This document shows, piece by piece, positions 1 through 12,100 of a stretch of DNA of 64,000 nt. The stretch's first letter is position 1. Each line of letters opens with the position of its first letter. The stretch comes from Oxytricha trifallax (taxonomy: Eukaryota; Ciliophora; Spirotrichea; Sporadotrichida; Oxytrichidae): positions 1 through 64,000 of the forward strand of contig ARYC01002514.1 of NCBI GenBank assembly GCA_000711775.1, read 5' to 3'. A program made the position numbers and the translations under genes. A model generated the notes under the pieces. That model saw nothing but the letters and a program-made list of their open reading frames with translations, was not told the DNA's origin and did no database searches.

Positions 1-1350
1 AGGGGGGTCAATTTGTCCATTTTTTGATTTTTAAAATTTGGCCCAGGAGCCGAACCTTTCCCCGGCAAAACTCAACTTGCAATTTATATTTCCCAAAAAC
101 TCCCGAAATATCAATTCTGGTCATTTAGACCTCGCTGAACACGAATATAAAATCAGAAATAATTTATCTTAAAAACGCGCAGAGATACAGCCAATTCAAG
201 TTTTATTATAAGAACTGATGAGTGAGTGTGTTAAACATCGATTTTTAGGGTTTTCAAGGCAGCGGGAGAGGGTCACGGAAATTCATGAGATGACCTGGAA
301 TTAAGCAAACCCACTAATTTTGGGCTCCTGAACATGAGTGTGACACTGGAACACCAAATATATAGTCATTTTCAAAAGTTATAGGGGGGTCAATTTGTCC
401 ATTTTTTGATTTTTAAAATTTGGCCCAGGAGCAGAACCTTTCCCCGGCAAAACTCAACTTGCAATTTATATTTCCCAAGAACTCCCGAAAATATCAATTC
501 TGGTCATTTAGACCTCGCTGAACACGAATATAAAATCAGAATCGATTTATTTTCAATAGGCGCAAAGATACAGGCACTTGAAGTTTTATTATAAGAACTG
601 ATGAGTGAGTGTCTTAAACATCGATTTTTAGGGATTTCAAGGCAGCGGGAGAGGGTCACGGAAATTCATGAGATGACCTGGAATTAAGCAAATCCGCTAA
701 ATTTGGGCTCCTGATCAAGAGTGTGACACTGGAACACCGTCATTTTCAAAAGTTATAGGGGGGTCAATTTGTCCATTTTTTGATTTTTAAAATTTGGCCC
801 AGGAGCACAACCCTTCCCAGGCAAAACTCAACTTGCAAGTTATATTTCCCAAAAACTCCCGAAGATATCAATTCTGGTCATTTAGACCTCGCTGAACACG
901 AATATAAAATCAGAATTAAGTTATCTTCAAAACACGCAAAGATATAGCCATTTAAAGTTTTATTATAAGAACTGATGAGTGAATATGTTAAACATCGAAT
1001 TTAAGGGTTTTCATGGCAGCAGGAGAGGGTCACGGAAATCATGAGATGACCTGGAATTAAGCAAATCCACTAAATTTGGGCTCCTAATCAAGAGTGTGAC
1101 ACTGGAACAACAAATATATAGTCATTTTCAAAAGTTATAGGGGGGTCAAATTGTCCATTTTTAGATTTTTAAAATTTGGCCCAGGAGCCGAACCTTTCCC
1201 CGGCAAAACTCAACTTGCAATTTATATTTCCCAAAAACTCCCAAATATCAATTCTGGTCATTTTGACCTCGCTGAACACGAATATAAAATCAGAATTGAT
1301 TTATCTTCAAATCGCGCAAAGATACAGTTATTTTTAGCTTTATTATAGGA
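1..1350. repeat. ~380 bp tandem satellite repeat, 3.5 units
   Basis: Units begin with the same A-G6-T motif at 1, 383, 757 and 1139, giving unit lengths of 382, 374 and 382 bp plus a partial unit of about 212 bp. Similarity between units is very high (scattered substitutions and an 8 bp indel in unit 2), then stops abruptly near 1350 where AT-rich DNA begins. The array runs off the left edge. Short open frames recur once per unit and are not genes. From memory, ~380 bp germline satellites have been described in Oxytricha; I cannot check sequence identity. Confidence 0.95.
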
Positions 1351-1880
1351 ATTTATAAGTGATTTTATTTTAATCTTATCATTTATGTCAATAGATTGTT
1401 AAATTATTTTTAAAGTTATGATTTAATTTTTAAGTTTTAAACAATATATGATATTGTATGTTTTTGATTCAAAATAAACTTTAAATCTATTTTAAAAACA
1501 CTAAAATTTGATCTTAATATTTCTAATTAAATGCATGTTTTTTTGCAATAATATAGACTAAAAGCTAAAACTATAAGAAGATTTATTTAATAAAGGCCAT
1601 TAAATATTTAAAACTTTATAAATTCTTGAGAATTTAACTGAGTTTCTTAACATTTATAATAGCAAAGGATGATATTAATATTTAGGGTATTATTTTTTGA
1701 AAATTATGATTTTAAAAACTTATATTAATAATTATCTTTGATCTTATTTAAGTATATTTCATAGTTATTTTTAAGTAGTTAGTAACTTATTTATAATTAT
1801 AGATTATTTCTTTTGATATGCAAGTGGTATTTAAACAGAAGTTTTGTTGATAATTATGATGCATAGACATCACACTTGAA
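1351..1880. other. AT-rich spacer
   Basis: Very AT-rich DNA between the satellite and the first coding-like block. I see no repeat, RNA or protein-like frame here. It may be eliminated spacer DNA. Confidence 0.5.
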
Positions 1881-1889
1881 GATGAATAT

Positions 1890-2310
1890 GTGAGAACACA
1901 GTAAGAAATAATAAGTAGAAGGAGGAGGTGATATGTAACTAGCAGATGAAGAGTTAAGCGAAGAAATAGCTAGCTATGCCTTTCATTTAAATAATAATGA
2001 AGTCTAGTTAATAATATAGATGAAAGAATAACATGAAAGTTATAAATCATTTATATGAGGGGGATTTTCAGGGTTATTCAAGCAAGTTTGATGAAAATAT
2101 GACAGATATGATAGAATCTAAAGGTTGATAAGCATTCAAAGATGAGCAAGGTTACTGTCGTAGAAGAAAGATCAGGTGATGTCAATATCCAGATAGGATC
2201 CAATAAAAATGAAAGGGTTTCGTGATATAATATAGTCAAATTAGATAGGAAGTTAATCTTTGGGGAGAAAACCATGTAATTAAAATAAAACAATAGAAAA
2301 GTGGTCAGAT
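1890..2310 (+). pseudogene. unidentified coding-like segments
   Basis: With TAA/TAG read as Gln, one frame from about 1895 to 2057 gives an acidic protein-like stretch (ADEELSEEIASYAFHLN). A different frame follows at about 2055-2130 (GDFQGYSSKFDENM), then a third at about 2125-2225 (MSKVTVVEERSGDVNIQI). Composition is less AT-rich than the flanks. The frame changes could be frameshifts in a relic, or separate macronuclear-destined segments. No family recognised. Confidence 0.35.
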
Positions 2311-2644
2311 TCAAAGCATTAATAAGACTGATTGATTTTTACATTAAGATACTATTCGCTAAATAACATTTAGATAATTGGATAAATTGTTTTTTCTTAA
2401 ATTAAAGTAACAATGTCATACTATTTAAAGCATTTGTTACTTTTGATTGTAATCGATCCTAAAGTTATTATTGATAATAAGTATAATAGAATAATGGCAA
2501 TAATTCATATAAATATAGATTTAAATTATATTTTTAGTTCATAAGATAATTTATTTAGAATATAATACTTCTAATTTAATATATTATATTTATATTTAAT
2601 CTTAAAGTCTAGATCATATTTAATAATATATAATATAAATAACA

Positions 2645-3105
2645 AATAAAGGACGGCACTAGAGAAGAAATAAGTGGATAGAGACACTGAGAGAAAAAAC
2701 ATTATGTTTTGGCAAAGCAGATAAAGAAATGTATAAAACTCTCACATTGACAATTGGTACGAATTGATTCTCAAAGAAGTGGCAAGATCATCATTGGATG
2801 AAGAACACCTTGAATATGAAGGGAGATACAGTGAAATAATCGATGAGGTTTCAGAGGTCGAGGGCAAAATGTTCAACATCAAACATCTTAAATAAAAAAC
2901 CATGGATGAGGGTAAGTAAAAGAGATACTCCAAATCTTGGGAGAGACCACAAAAGGAATTGCATCAATCAAACTTAATGAAAAGGCAAAGGTCACATAAT
3001 GGAGAAAATATAGGAAGCAAAGTAGATGGAGATAGTATGAGATTGCCGAAGAATCACAAGAAAAATATTTTATCATGTCATTATTTAGCCAACAGTCTTT
3101 TATAC
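2645..3105 (+). CDS. unidentified coding-like segment (candidate MDS)
   Basis: A single frame is open from about 2645 to beyond 3200 with no TGA. It encodes a hydrophilic, acidic-then-basic protein with pieces such as NWYELILKEVARSSLDEEH (near 2750) and SEIIDEVSEVEGKMF (near 2835), followed by a Lys/Arg-rich part. GC content is higher than in the surrounding DNA and falls sharply after about 3100, so the true segment probably ends there. No convincing start codon, no known domain. Function unknown. Confidence 0.4.
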
Positions 3106-3469
3106 TAAGAAGTAAATTTTTATACTTTAATTCTACCTAAAGTTACTGAATAATAGAAAAAAGCTCAATTTATCATCATTATACTTTTTTATCATGAATT
3201 ATATTAAATAAATTGATTGATTAAATTCTCCACTTTAAGTCTGTTTAAGGTATTTATTGAGGTAATTGCATCTATAACTTTTCAATTTATAATTTCAATA
3301 ATGCATTAATAATTTTTTAATATAAAGATATATAATATTTAAATTTATTTACAATGATATGATCACTTTAGGATCTCTGAGACCCTCCATCGAATAATAT
3401 ACATTATAATAAGTAAGAGGAATAGCTTTTTTAACCTTTTATTAAGTTCGGGCTTCTTTGTTTGGGAAG

Positions 3470-5185
3470 AGTTTGTAAGTTAATTGTTCCCCCTGAGTCT
3501 GACCTTATCAATATTTTGCTTTCTTTCTCTATTTGAGTTCTTTCCTCAATCTTGTGGGCAGTTCTCATTTTTTCTTCTTTTTTAATTTAAATTACTCAGG
3601 CTTATTTGGATTTCTCAGATGTTTTGTTGTAATTTCAGAAGTCCATATTGGTTTTTATAAGATATTTAGCTTCCTAATTTAATTTTTCTACTATTTCTAA
3701 TCATTTCTGTATGTTCCAGTCATTATGTAGAGATATAACATTGGATATGTCTTATGTATGGGGCTACATATTAATGATGTATCAAAGTTAGATATATCAT
3801 TTATCGGCTTTGAGAATATTTTTACACAAGCTGCCATTCTTTCTCCCAAATAATTTAAGTTTGTAAAATCATGATAAATATATATAAATAGAATATTATT
3901 TTTAATATTAATAAGAATATTTGTAAAAGAAAATGGAATCAAAATTACTCAAACAGCTTTGTCATCTTTCCTATCACCTTCATAAATATCTCCGTCAGCG
4001 TATCCTCTTGAGCTCTGCCTGCGAAATCTCCTTCCAAGTCTCTGGCTACACTTACTGAGTTGTACTTCTAAAAATTAAAAGTTTTTGATGTTTATTTTTG
4101 TAACTATGTAACTGCTCCGTCATCATCTCCATTAAAAGTATTCGTATTGATCTATATTATATTCTTATTAACTTAGATTTTTTTAAAAATTTTATTAAAA
4201 ATGTTATTGTACATTAAATTTTTATAAACTCTATGAGGCTATTATTATATTAGCAAAGGGAATATTCGATTAAGTCGTTTTATTCTTGTGCCTAAACAGA
4301 TTTTGAATATGCACTGATTTGTGACTTATTGGTGTTTGAGCCTAGCAGTAACAGCGGTAAATTTGCTACTTTAACTTTTGAGGAAATTACATAGTAACTT
4401 TTTTGTTTACATTGACTTAAGAGTCTACTATTTATGGGTTTTGAGCTCTTTCTTGTCGAATAAGCCACTAATATGCTGGGCCGGTTTGGTCCCACATAAA
4501 TGAATTATTAGATTTTTCCTTAAGTAATCCTCATAGGGAATTGTTTTGTATTAAATTGGACATTTTGGAGGTTATGTACTAGATAAAGGGCTTTGTTGAA
4601 CTGGTCTCAGGGTGATATTAGAGTCAGAAAAGAAGTTTAAGATATTGGTACCATTAGAGTGAATATATTTTATAGGGTATTTTTGTGCATTGTATTGTTG
4701 CTACAGAGCTACTCTAAGAGTTGCTCCACTTCTTGATAGACTCTTGTTTACTAGCGTATAAATTATTTTTCCTATTTTATATATTATATATTAGGTTCTT
4801 GAAGTTTGTGGTGGTAGTAGTACCAGTGCATGCAGTAAAAATCACTTTCATACTTGCTAAAATCCTCTGAGTTTGAGATCTATCATATTACCAGTCAGAG
4901 TCTTCAAGAGGCTTCGACTAGAGTGTTGGCCAGCTGTCATAATTAATTACTTTTGGTGTATTTCCATCAGAGGATTATGGTAGAAAGTGTACTTTGATGT
5001 TTTTTATAAGTATGTCTAGTACCTTAAGTATCTGAGATTGAGTCTTAATTAACTTAAGATACACATTCCCTTAAAACCTACTATGAAGTTTCGGTTTTTT
5101 TTGCATGAACAAGTGTGCATGCATAATTGTATTAATCGAATGCATTGCTAAATTCTACTTCGAAATTTCCTACAGGATTTTTGAA
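3470..5185 (+). pseudogene. unidentified degenerate coding region
   Basis: Several plus-strand frames here look protein-coding: one at about 3700-3860 (contains INDVSKLDISFIGFENIF), one at about 4305-4740 broken by one TGA at about 4416-4418 (contains FEPSSNSGKFATLTFEE) and one open from 4663 to 5184 (contains YLKYLRLSLNQLKI). They lie in different frames and no start is clear. The leucine-rich wording is reminiscent of LRR proteins but too weak for a call. It could be a relic gene or a set of macronuclear-destined segments split by eliminated DNA. Confidence 0.3.
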
Positions 5186-5189
5186 GTAA

Positions 5190-6020
5190 TCCTGGTCTCA
5201 AATTAGCTAAGGTTGAGAGAAATTTCTCACATATCAATAGTATAAGGTAAGATTTTTGAAGTATAAGAAGGTATATAAATTCAAATTCAATTAAGAATGC
5301 TCAAAAAGGAGGGAATATTATTTGAAAACACAGTATTTATACAAGTAAATATATAATTATGTTTCTTTGGAAGGTAACTTCCTTCCTCTATTCGACCGTA
5401 TACTAAGTGTAAACTCAATTTATAAAAATTTCTTTTCAACCTTCATCGTAAGTCTCATTTCCTCTTATATAAGGTTTTGAACCTCAACTCCCATTTTTAT
5501 TATGGTAAAAATGGAAAAAATCATCCTGCTCTCATAAATTTGAATTTGTTGCTTTAGTATCATTTTCTACAAATTATAGATAGAATACTGTGTCCTTATA
5601 TCTCCAAATGTCAGCGCTATAGCCCTTCTCTATATTTCTACAGCATCTTGAGTTCTTTAAGGTCTTATTTTCTTAATTAATTCTTAATTATTTCTCCTAG
5701 TAATTTAAGAATAACAATTAAGAATTGCCCGCTATTTTACAAACTTGTGAAGACTATTCAACCTTCTAATTACACGAGTCCCCAAAATTTCAAAATCATA
5801 CTTCACTGTCCTTGGTCTTAAAAAGCTCTGTAGGATTTCTTGTGGGACAAATAGGATTCAAAGTTAGTATAAGTTAACTTTTACAAGAATTAGAGAGAGT
5901 ATTTGGCTATAGAAGGCTATTATTTAAATTTAAGAAGTTAATAAGGTTCAATTAAGATCAATTAATAATCTTAAAAATTTAAATTAAGAATTTTGCCGGG
6001 AACTTAAAACATTTTACGAA
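5190..6020. other. AT-rich flank of the SecA-type element
   Basis: AT-rich sequence with no protein-like frame I can support. The left end of the composite element should lie here, but I could not find a terminal repeat matching its right flank. Confidence 0.4.
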
Positions 6021-6026
6021 CATATA

Positions 6027-9000
6027 ATGCTACTAGAAGAATTGTGTCAACAATCGCAGGAAAACCTAGAGGATAAAAACTTACTAAATCCTAGAAATCT
6101 AAAATCGTTGCTCACTGAAGCTCAACACTAATCGTACCCTGATACACCAGCATTTGATGAGAGCCATCTTAGTGGAAAAGCCACTCCCTGCTTAAGCAAA
6201 AAGAGGGGGCGAAAGGCAATTTACGAAGGTGCTGAACACCCTGAACTTATTGATAAAGCGAAATTAATACTTTCAAATACCAACTACGATATTGAATAGC
6301 TCTTGGAGCTTGAAGAGTTTGCGGTACTAAGGCATTCTAAGGATTTACCACGATTTATTTCTAAGTTTGTTCTAAATAAATCTCAAAAAAACCACTCAAA
6401 GTCTCATAAAGCCAGGTCTATAAAGGGATTCGGTAACTCTCAAAGTGGCCATCTAGAAATTAACGTAGTCTTGGGGCCGAACGGAAAGCAAGTATTACAG
6501 TAATCAGAAATAATTAACTCTTCGAGCTTGTTGACCCCGCAGGCAAATTATGGCGCAAAAATACAGTCTGAGATCACATCCAATTATCTTAGGGAGTATA
6601 TGTTACTTAAGCCACAAGAGTGATATTTATTTCTTGAGTAAATATGTTTAAGGAACAGCTAGAGTTTATTAGAATTTCTAATGAGCTTAAAGACAACATG
6701 CTCATCAAACTTCTATGATGGTATGTTTAGTTTAATACATGAGCTTAACCTTAATGTAAAGATGGCTCTTTAGATTAAGACCAGGCTCTTTGTGCAATCT
6801 TTGCTCTACTATCGAAATGAAATTATATCAGTTAGCGAGGACATACTACAAAATGCTATGACTCTCCTAGCCTAAAGACCGAATTCTGAATAAACGCTGG
6901 GACTGGCTAATTATATTTTTATCAATGAAATAGAGAACTTTTCCAAGCTCTAGGATGAATTGGTGCTTCTCGATAGCAAGAATATCGGAATCATCCCATT
7001 GATGGCAGGAACCTTTTGCTCATTTAAAATTGACCCATAAGTTGTTAGGCTCCTCCCCAATACTCTTTAATGCCTTAATAAGCCTTTCATTTAAGTCCTT
7101 AAGCAGGACCGAGGTCTGAGATTGATTAGAGAAATTCCAATCAATGTAGTCGGTGATTTTGTACAAATCTGTTCTCTGAGCCAATCTAGCAATTACAATG
7201 AGCTTGACCAAATGATTAAGCACATTAGTGATATTTTTATAAAGAAGTGGGATTATTTAGACTAGAGTGATTTCTCTTTACTTATTGCTTAGTTATCAGT
7301 CGAGCTTAAGGAAAGGAACATAAATTGGATTGGGAGACTCAGCAGTATAATTTAAGTAATTGACCAGGTAGTCACAATACAACTCGAGAAAGGTGTTAAA
7401 AACAGACCAGATTTAATTGCCGACCTTATTAATGGGAATGCTACAACGATTAAATAAATCCTTAAAAATCCTAAAAAGGTGGATGAGTTCTCATGTCAGT
7501 AATTTTATAGGATGATTGGTAAATTTAAAAAACTTAACAAATAAATAAAAGAAGTCGACACATTCTGCTATGCTATTTAGGAGAGCCATGTGAGTCAAAA
7601 CGAAGGTATTCAAGCCATCGAGAAGCTTCTTGGATTTAGCTTTTTAACCCTTCAAAGACTCTGCTTAAAGTTTGTTTTAAGAAGTTAACAAAGGTATGTA
7701 TTCCTTAATTTCGGGTTAGGAAATGGCAAGACATTGCTCTGTGCTTCATTGGCAGTGCTTTTAGCCCTTCAATTGAATAAAAGCTGCATAATAATAGGAA
7801 AAAGTGACTATTTGGTACTAAGAGATGAGAAAAGATTCTAAAACATGATCATTGGAAGTGAACTGAATGTTAATTACAACCAATTTGAACCAAAATTGGG
7901 GGTGTACTATATGACTTAAAAATATTTTGAAGGATAGTGCACTTAAAAAGAATTTAAGGAACAATTAAAGGAGTGCTGCATTGTTGTGGATGAATATGAT
8001 TGGATAATTTTTGATGGCCCTCCTCATTAAATGGAAGAATCAATACTCTGCTTGAAGGAAGCTGCATTTCTGGTAGGACTTACAGGATCTATTCTCTCTC
8101 AAAAAGAGGAAACTTGCTTAGATGTTGCATTCAAAGAAAAAGAGATAAAGTTCCCCTCCCTTAATTCTTTAAAGGGAGATAGAAAAATTCACTTGCAGGA
8201 CATGATTTTTACTCATTCATAGTAGGAGTATTGCAAATACTTGTACGAAACCTGCATGAAGTAGACGCTACAGACTCCAGTTATAGTTGTGTCCTCATCT
8301 AGTTATTCTATGATTGATGCATATTTCGGAAAGTTTAAAGAGATTTACTTTTTCAGTATGAAAAGCGTTAAAGGATCTAAGACTGATGCCTATTTGGAAG
8401 GAAAGTTTAATATGAAAAATACTAATAAACGGTTTGGCGTCTATCTATTGTCTGAAGTTTAAGGCAGAGGTACCGATTTACAGTCTTCAAGAGAGATAGA
8501 ACAGAGCGGAGGTATATATTTGATTATTGCAGATATTTTTGCAAGAAGGTCAACGAGCCAAATAATTGGCAGGGTTGGCAGGCTTGAAAACAAAGGCTAA
8601 TGGAGGTAGCTTATTTGGTAGGGAGGATCTCTGGACACTATTGAGCAAGCGATTTCAATTAAACAAGACTTTCTCGAGAACGAAATGCATATAAGATTTT
8701 CTAAGCTTCAAACGATGTTAGCCAAGAGGATCGAGGATGAAAAGGTAAAGGAAACTTGTCATGTTTTTTCTGGATAGCATGTTCCCAATAGTAAAGATTC
8801 CATTGAAAAAGATTGTACAACTTAAAGTGAAGGTCATGAGAATGCTAAAAGAGTGAAAGATTTCTTGATTGACCTCAACATTCAAGAAGAAATCAAAGAT
8901 GATCACGATAGTAGCGAATAATCAGGAAGGGATGAAGTATTTGAGGAAGAATTATAGCTAATGAAATAAGATGGTCTCAATGAATTCAGGGCCGAAATAG

Positions 9001-9326
9001 AAGCTTCAAATATTGAAGCAGAAGACTTTGAATCTAAACTTGATACGCTATCGTAAAGTGCAAGAGAACAAGCAATAAAAATAGTGCAAGGGTAGTAAGC
9101 AATACAGTCTTTTAATAAACGATCAAGCAAAATAAATTAGAAAATGTTAAAGCAGGGCATGCTAAGCTCAAAATAGCAAGCAAACAAAGAATTAGAAGCT
9201 AAGCCCTAACAATAGAAAAATCAGAAGAAAGAGTAGGCTTCTCCACATGATAATCGCAAAGCAATGATGAGCAATAACAATTTGCTCCAGAAGAGAACAA
9301 CAAGAAGTCAAGTCGTTCAGCAATGA
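6027..9326 (+). pseudogene. SecA-like DEAD motor ATPase (element copy 1), one internal TGA
   Basis: One frame of 1100 codons in ciliate code. The motor domain is in the C-terminal half: Walker A GLGNGKT (residues 563-569), an SDYLVLRD segment matching the VNDYLAQRD region of SecA, Walker B DEYD (655-658), QGRGTDL (812-818; SecA has AGRGTD) and RSTSQIIGRVGR (ending ~852; SecA has RRIDNQLRGRSGR). This set defines the SecA type of superfamily 2 ATPase. The N-terminal ~500 residues match nothing I know; the ~200-residue tail is charged and Gln-rich. Family members normally use ATP to move polypeptides; the role here is unknown. The only defect is TGA at codon 199 (6621-6623), where copy 2 has an Arg codon, so it is probably a nonsense mutation. 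It heads a cassette with the next two genes. Confidence 0.85.
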
Positions 9327-9456
9327 CATTCAGATTCACAAATTGATAAGAGTTTAAACAAATACTTGAGTAGATGAATAGTACATATAGGTGTGTGTTA
9401 ACAATTTAAGTAACTAAATAAAACTCTATTAAATTTGAATCTTTCTTAGAAAAATA

Positions 9457-10288
9457 TCAATTATTATTGCCATTAAATTAGGGTGGATGGACCAAGGGAT
9501 TTCCATCTTCGTTAATAATGCCTGCTTAATTAAGGTGCATATACAGGTTTTTGTACTCGTTGAGCTCCTCTAATTGCTCTTGTAGGCCTGTCATTTCTTC
9601 CCGTACCCTCTTGTTCTATTGGAGATATTTCTATTTACTCTGACTGAGCAATGATTCCTCCTGCTTCACTTCTTCCATCTCTTTTTAGCGTCTTTTTCTC
9701 TGCGATGAGGGCTTAAGCAGAAACGCTGATCTTCCCTTGTGTTCTATAATAATAAGTTTAAGAAGCTTACAACTAAATGAAAGGGAATTCTAAAGAGCAT
9801 CTGCAAATTCAGGCCTCATATTGATAAGCAAGTTCTAGCTTTTATTAATTCTGTCCCTCCTCTGCTCTTTTGCACGCTATATCATTTGGCTGTACCATCT
9901 CGGTCTAGAGACATCATAAGATCACAAATCCAGCGTTTATCCAAATGAATCCAGTCACACTGGTCGGGGAGAAAGCTTTGGATTTGATCGCTTCCTTGAG
10001 CATATTCAATGAAATCGTCTGCTGTTAGCCCTTCTATTTGTGGTACAGCAGACACGATTACCTCGTTTCTCTTAAGATACTAAAATTAATTAAACATAAG
10101 ATGATTACATTTTTCTCGCTGTTGATAATGCTTTTCAGAAAGTATATATTAGTGCAATCTATTTTCGGGAGATAGGCGTTGCAATCTTGAGTAAGAAAAG
10201 AAAGTATATATAGCTCCTTCTTGTTCCCTATCTTTTCTCTCATTTGCATAACATTAATTTGAGTGAGTTGCTACTACTAGTTCATCAT
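9457..10288 (-). CDS. basic coiled-coil (bZIP-like) protein of the SecA-type element, with intron
   Basis: Minus-strand gene between the convergent SecA gene and the transposase. Exon 1 starts at ATG 10288; a 29 bp intron with GT..AG ends lies at 10080-10108, and exon 2 runs on to TGA at 9457-9459. About 260 codons. The conserved middle has a DWIHLDKRWICDL motif; the C-terminal half has a basic patch (SSQRKRRQKE) followed by a Gln/Glu/Leu-rich coiled coil, the layout of a bZIP domain though heptads are imperfect. Copy 2 (38230-39035) has the same order of motifs and an intron at the same place, which supports both the gene and the intron. One frame change near the middle (about 9900) means this copy may be broken. 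DNA binding is inferred. Confidence 0.6.
10080..10108 (-). other. 29 bp spliceosomal intron
   Basis: The minus-strand sequence starts GTAATC and ends TTTTAG, is AT-rich, and its removal joins two open frames (…SEKN / YLKRNEV…). The homologous gene of copy 2 has a longer intron (~38 bp, GTAAGT…ATAG) at the matching position. Confidence 0.6.
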
Positions 10289-10460
10289 TCGTTAAACCTT
10301 CTATAATTAATAAATTATAAAAATAATTAACAACAAAAAATGATGATTATATAATACATAATAAAAAGTTTTCTATTTAATACATATAATCCTTATAGCC
10401 AGGAAAGAATTCTCCATAAAGAAAAGCAACCTTAACCAATCAAAAAAAGTTCAGACAAAT

Positions 10461-12100
10461 ATGAAATAGCTTAACAAAATCAAATCTAAGATTACTGACT
10501 TCTTCATTAAGGATAAGAAATAAAGCGAAAATTTTGATGAGAGTGATGAATCATAGTCTGATTAAAGTCTCGATAAAACAGAAGAAACTATTCTATAAGG
10601 AACTCATTTATCATCAAGCTTATTGATAATTGGCGAAAGCACGATATAACCAATTAAAATTCTCCTAATAGAATAACAAATGATAGCAAACGAAGAAAAG
10701 AATTTGGTTCGAGGAAATCCAGATTCAATCTATTTAACAGAGCAATAAGATCCTCGAAAGTTAGTGAGATTAAATTGCAAAAATTAAAATGGGGATTTAG
10801 GATTAAAAGAAACTCAGTGTACAGAAAGTATGCTTTGAGCAATAATCTTGAATAAAGATCGCCAAGGTGATGACTCTCAATTGGAAAAAGATTTACTTTT
10901 GGAGATTTAATAAGATGAATAAATGACATTAGAGAGGGCTTCGTTTATTAAGGAGGCTGCTATATAGTCTACCAATGACTATTTAGGTTTATACACATTG
11001 TAAAAATTGCAGTTACGAGTTTAAAGACATAATGTCATCAAATCTGATTAAAAAGAGTTAAAGAGGAAATAAACTGAATTAGTGAAACGTCTGTATTTTT
11101 AGACAAAGTGTCTATAACGAATATTATGAAAAGACTAAAGATAAATTATTGAAAAGTGAAGTAAATACTAAACTAAGCACCAATAGCAATCACCCAGAAT
11201 CATACTTTAAATGCCAAGATGTTTAAGATATTTAATCCACTCACTAGGCACCTTATTGAACAATACTTGTCTGAAGGAGTACAACCAATAACTTGCAAAG
11301 CGATAAGTGAAAAAATTTGGAATGCTTTAGACTAGCAAGTATCAATTAGTTCAGTTCGTCTCTTTTTAAAAAAAGGTCTGGGGATTTCATTCAAAAAGTA
11401 GTACTATCTAAGTCCAAGAGTCAACAATCTCCAATCTAAACTATAGCGTTAGGCGGCTGCTTATTTTTACTTAAAAAATCTGTCAGAAGGTAAGGTAATT
11501 ATAAACATCGATGAAAGTATCCTTAGGTATAGCTCAAATAAAGGAAGAAAATGGTCTGAGAAATCGAAACCATCTTTCAACTTTTCTTCCTAGAGGTTCT
11601 CGGAGATCAGTATTATTGCAGGATTGGTGAATAATAACTCAGCTTTTTTCACGGTAAATAGAGGGAAAAATTGCAGTTAAATAGTTTTCTATTTTATGAT
11701 TAAAATTATAAGATTCTTGGAACAAAGGAACCAAGATTGGAGATAAGACCATATATTTATGCTGGATAATGCCTCATACCATAGGAGCAAATATCTCACT
11801 TAGAAGATTGAGAAATATAAAATTCCGGTAATGTTCCTTGGCCCCTATCACTTTTAATTAGCTCCAGTAGAACGATTATTCGCTGGCATTAAAAAACTTG
11901 AATTTTAAGATATTATAGAAAACAACTTGCGAAAGTTGAAAGATAGAAGAAATTCTTAAGGGATAGTCTAAAACAAAAAAAATATTCTTCTTACATCAAT
12001 CGCACAAGGAATTCTACGATTGAAAATAGATTGGGCTAATTCATGTTACTTCAAAGCAGTAGTTACAGCGCTTAATGATATTAGTATGAAGGATATCTGA
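10461..12100 (+). pseudogene. IS630/Tc1-type DDE transposase (element copy 1)
   Basis: The C-terminal frame 11219-12100 (293 aa) is intact: a helix-turn-helix-like N part (RHLIEQYLSEGV…SVRLFLKKGL), then the catalytic core with first Asp in INIDES, second Asp in MLDNASYH and Glu in LAPVERLF, spaced as DD34E. This is the DDE domain of the IS630/Tc1/mariner superfamily, which cuts and joins element ends at TA-type sites. Upstream, a frame from ATG 10461 to about 11160 extends the protein but has a TGA at 10834-10836 and a frameshift before 11219, so the full ~540-residue protein is broken here. It lies downstream of the bZIP-like gene and is divergent to it. Confidence 0.85.

Noticed and set aside
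1..1348. Recurring short ORFs in the left 1.35 kb
   Set aside because: They repeat once per satellite unit and have no independent coding signal.
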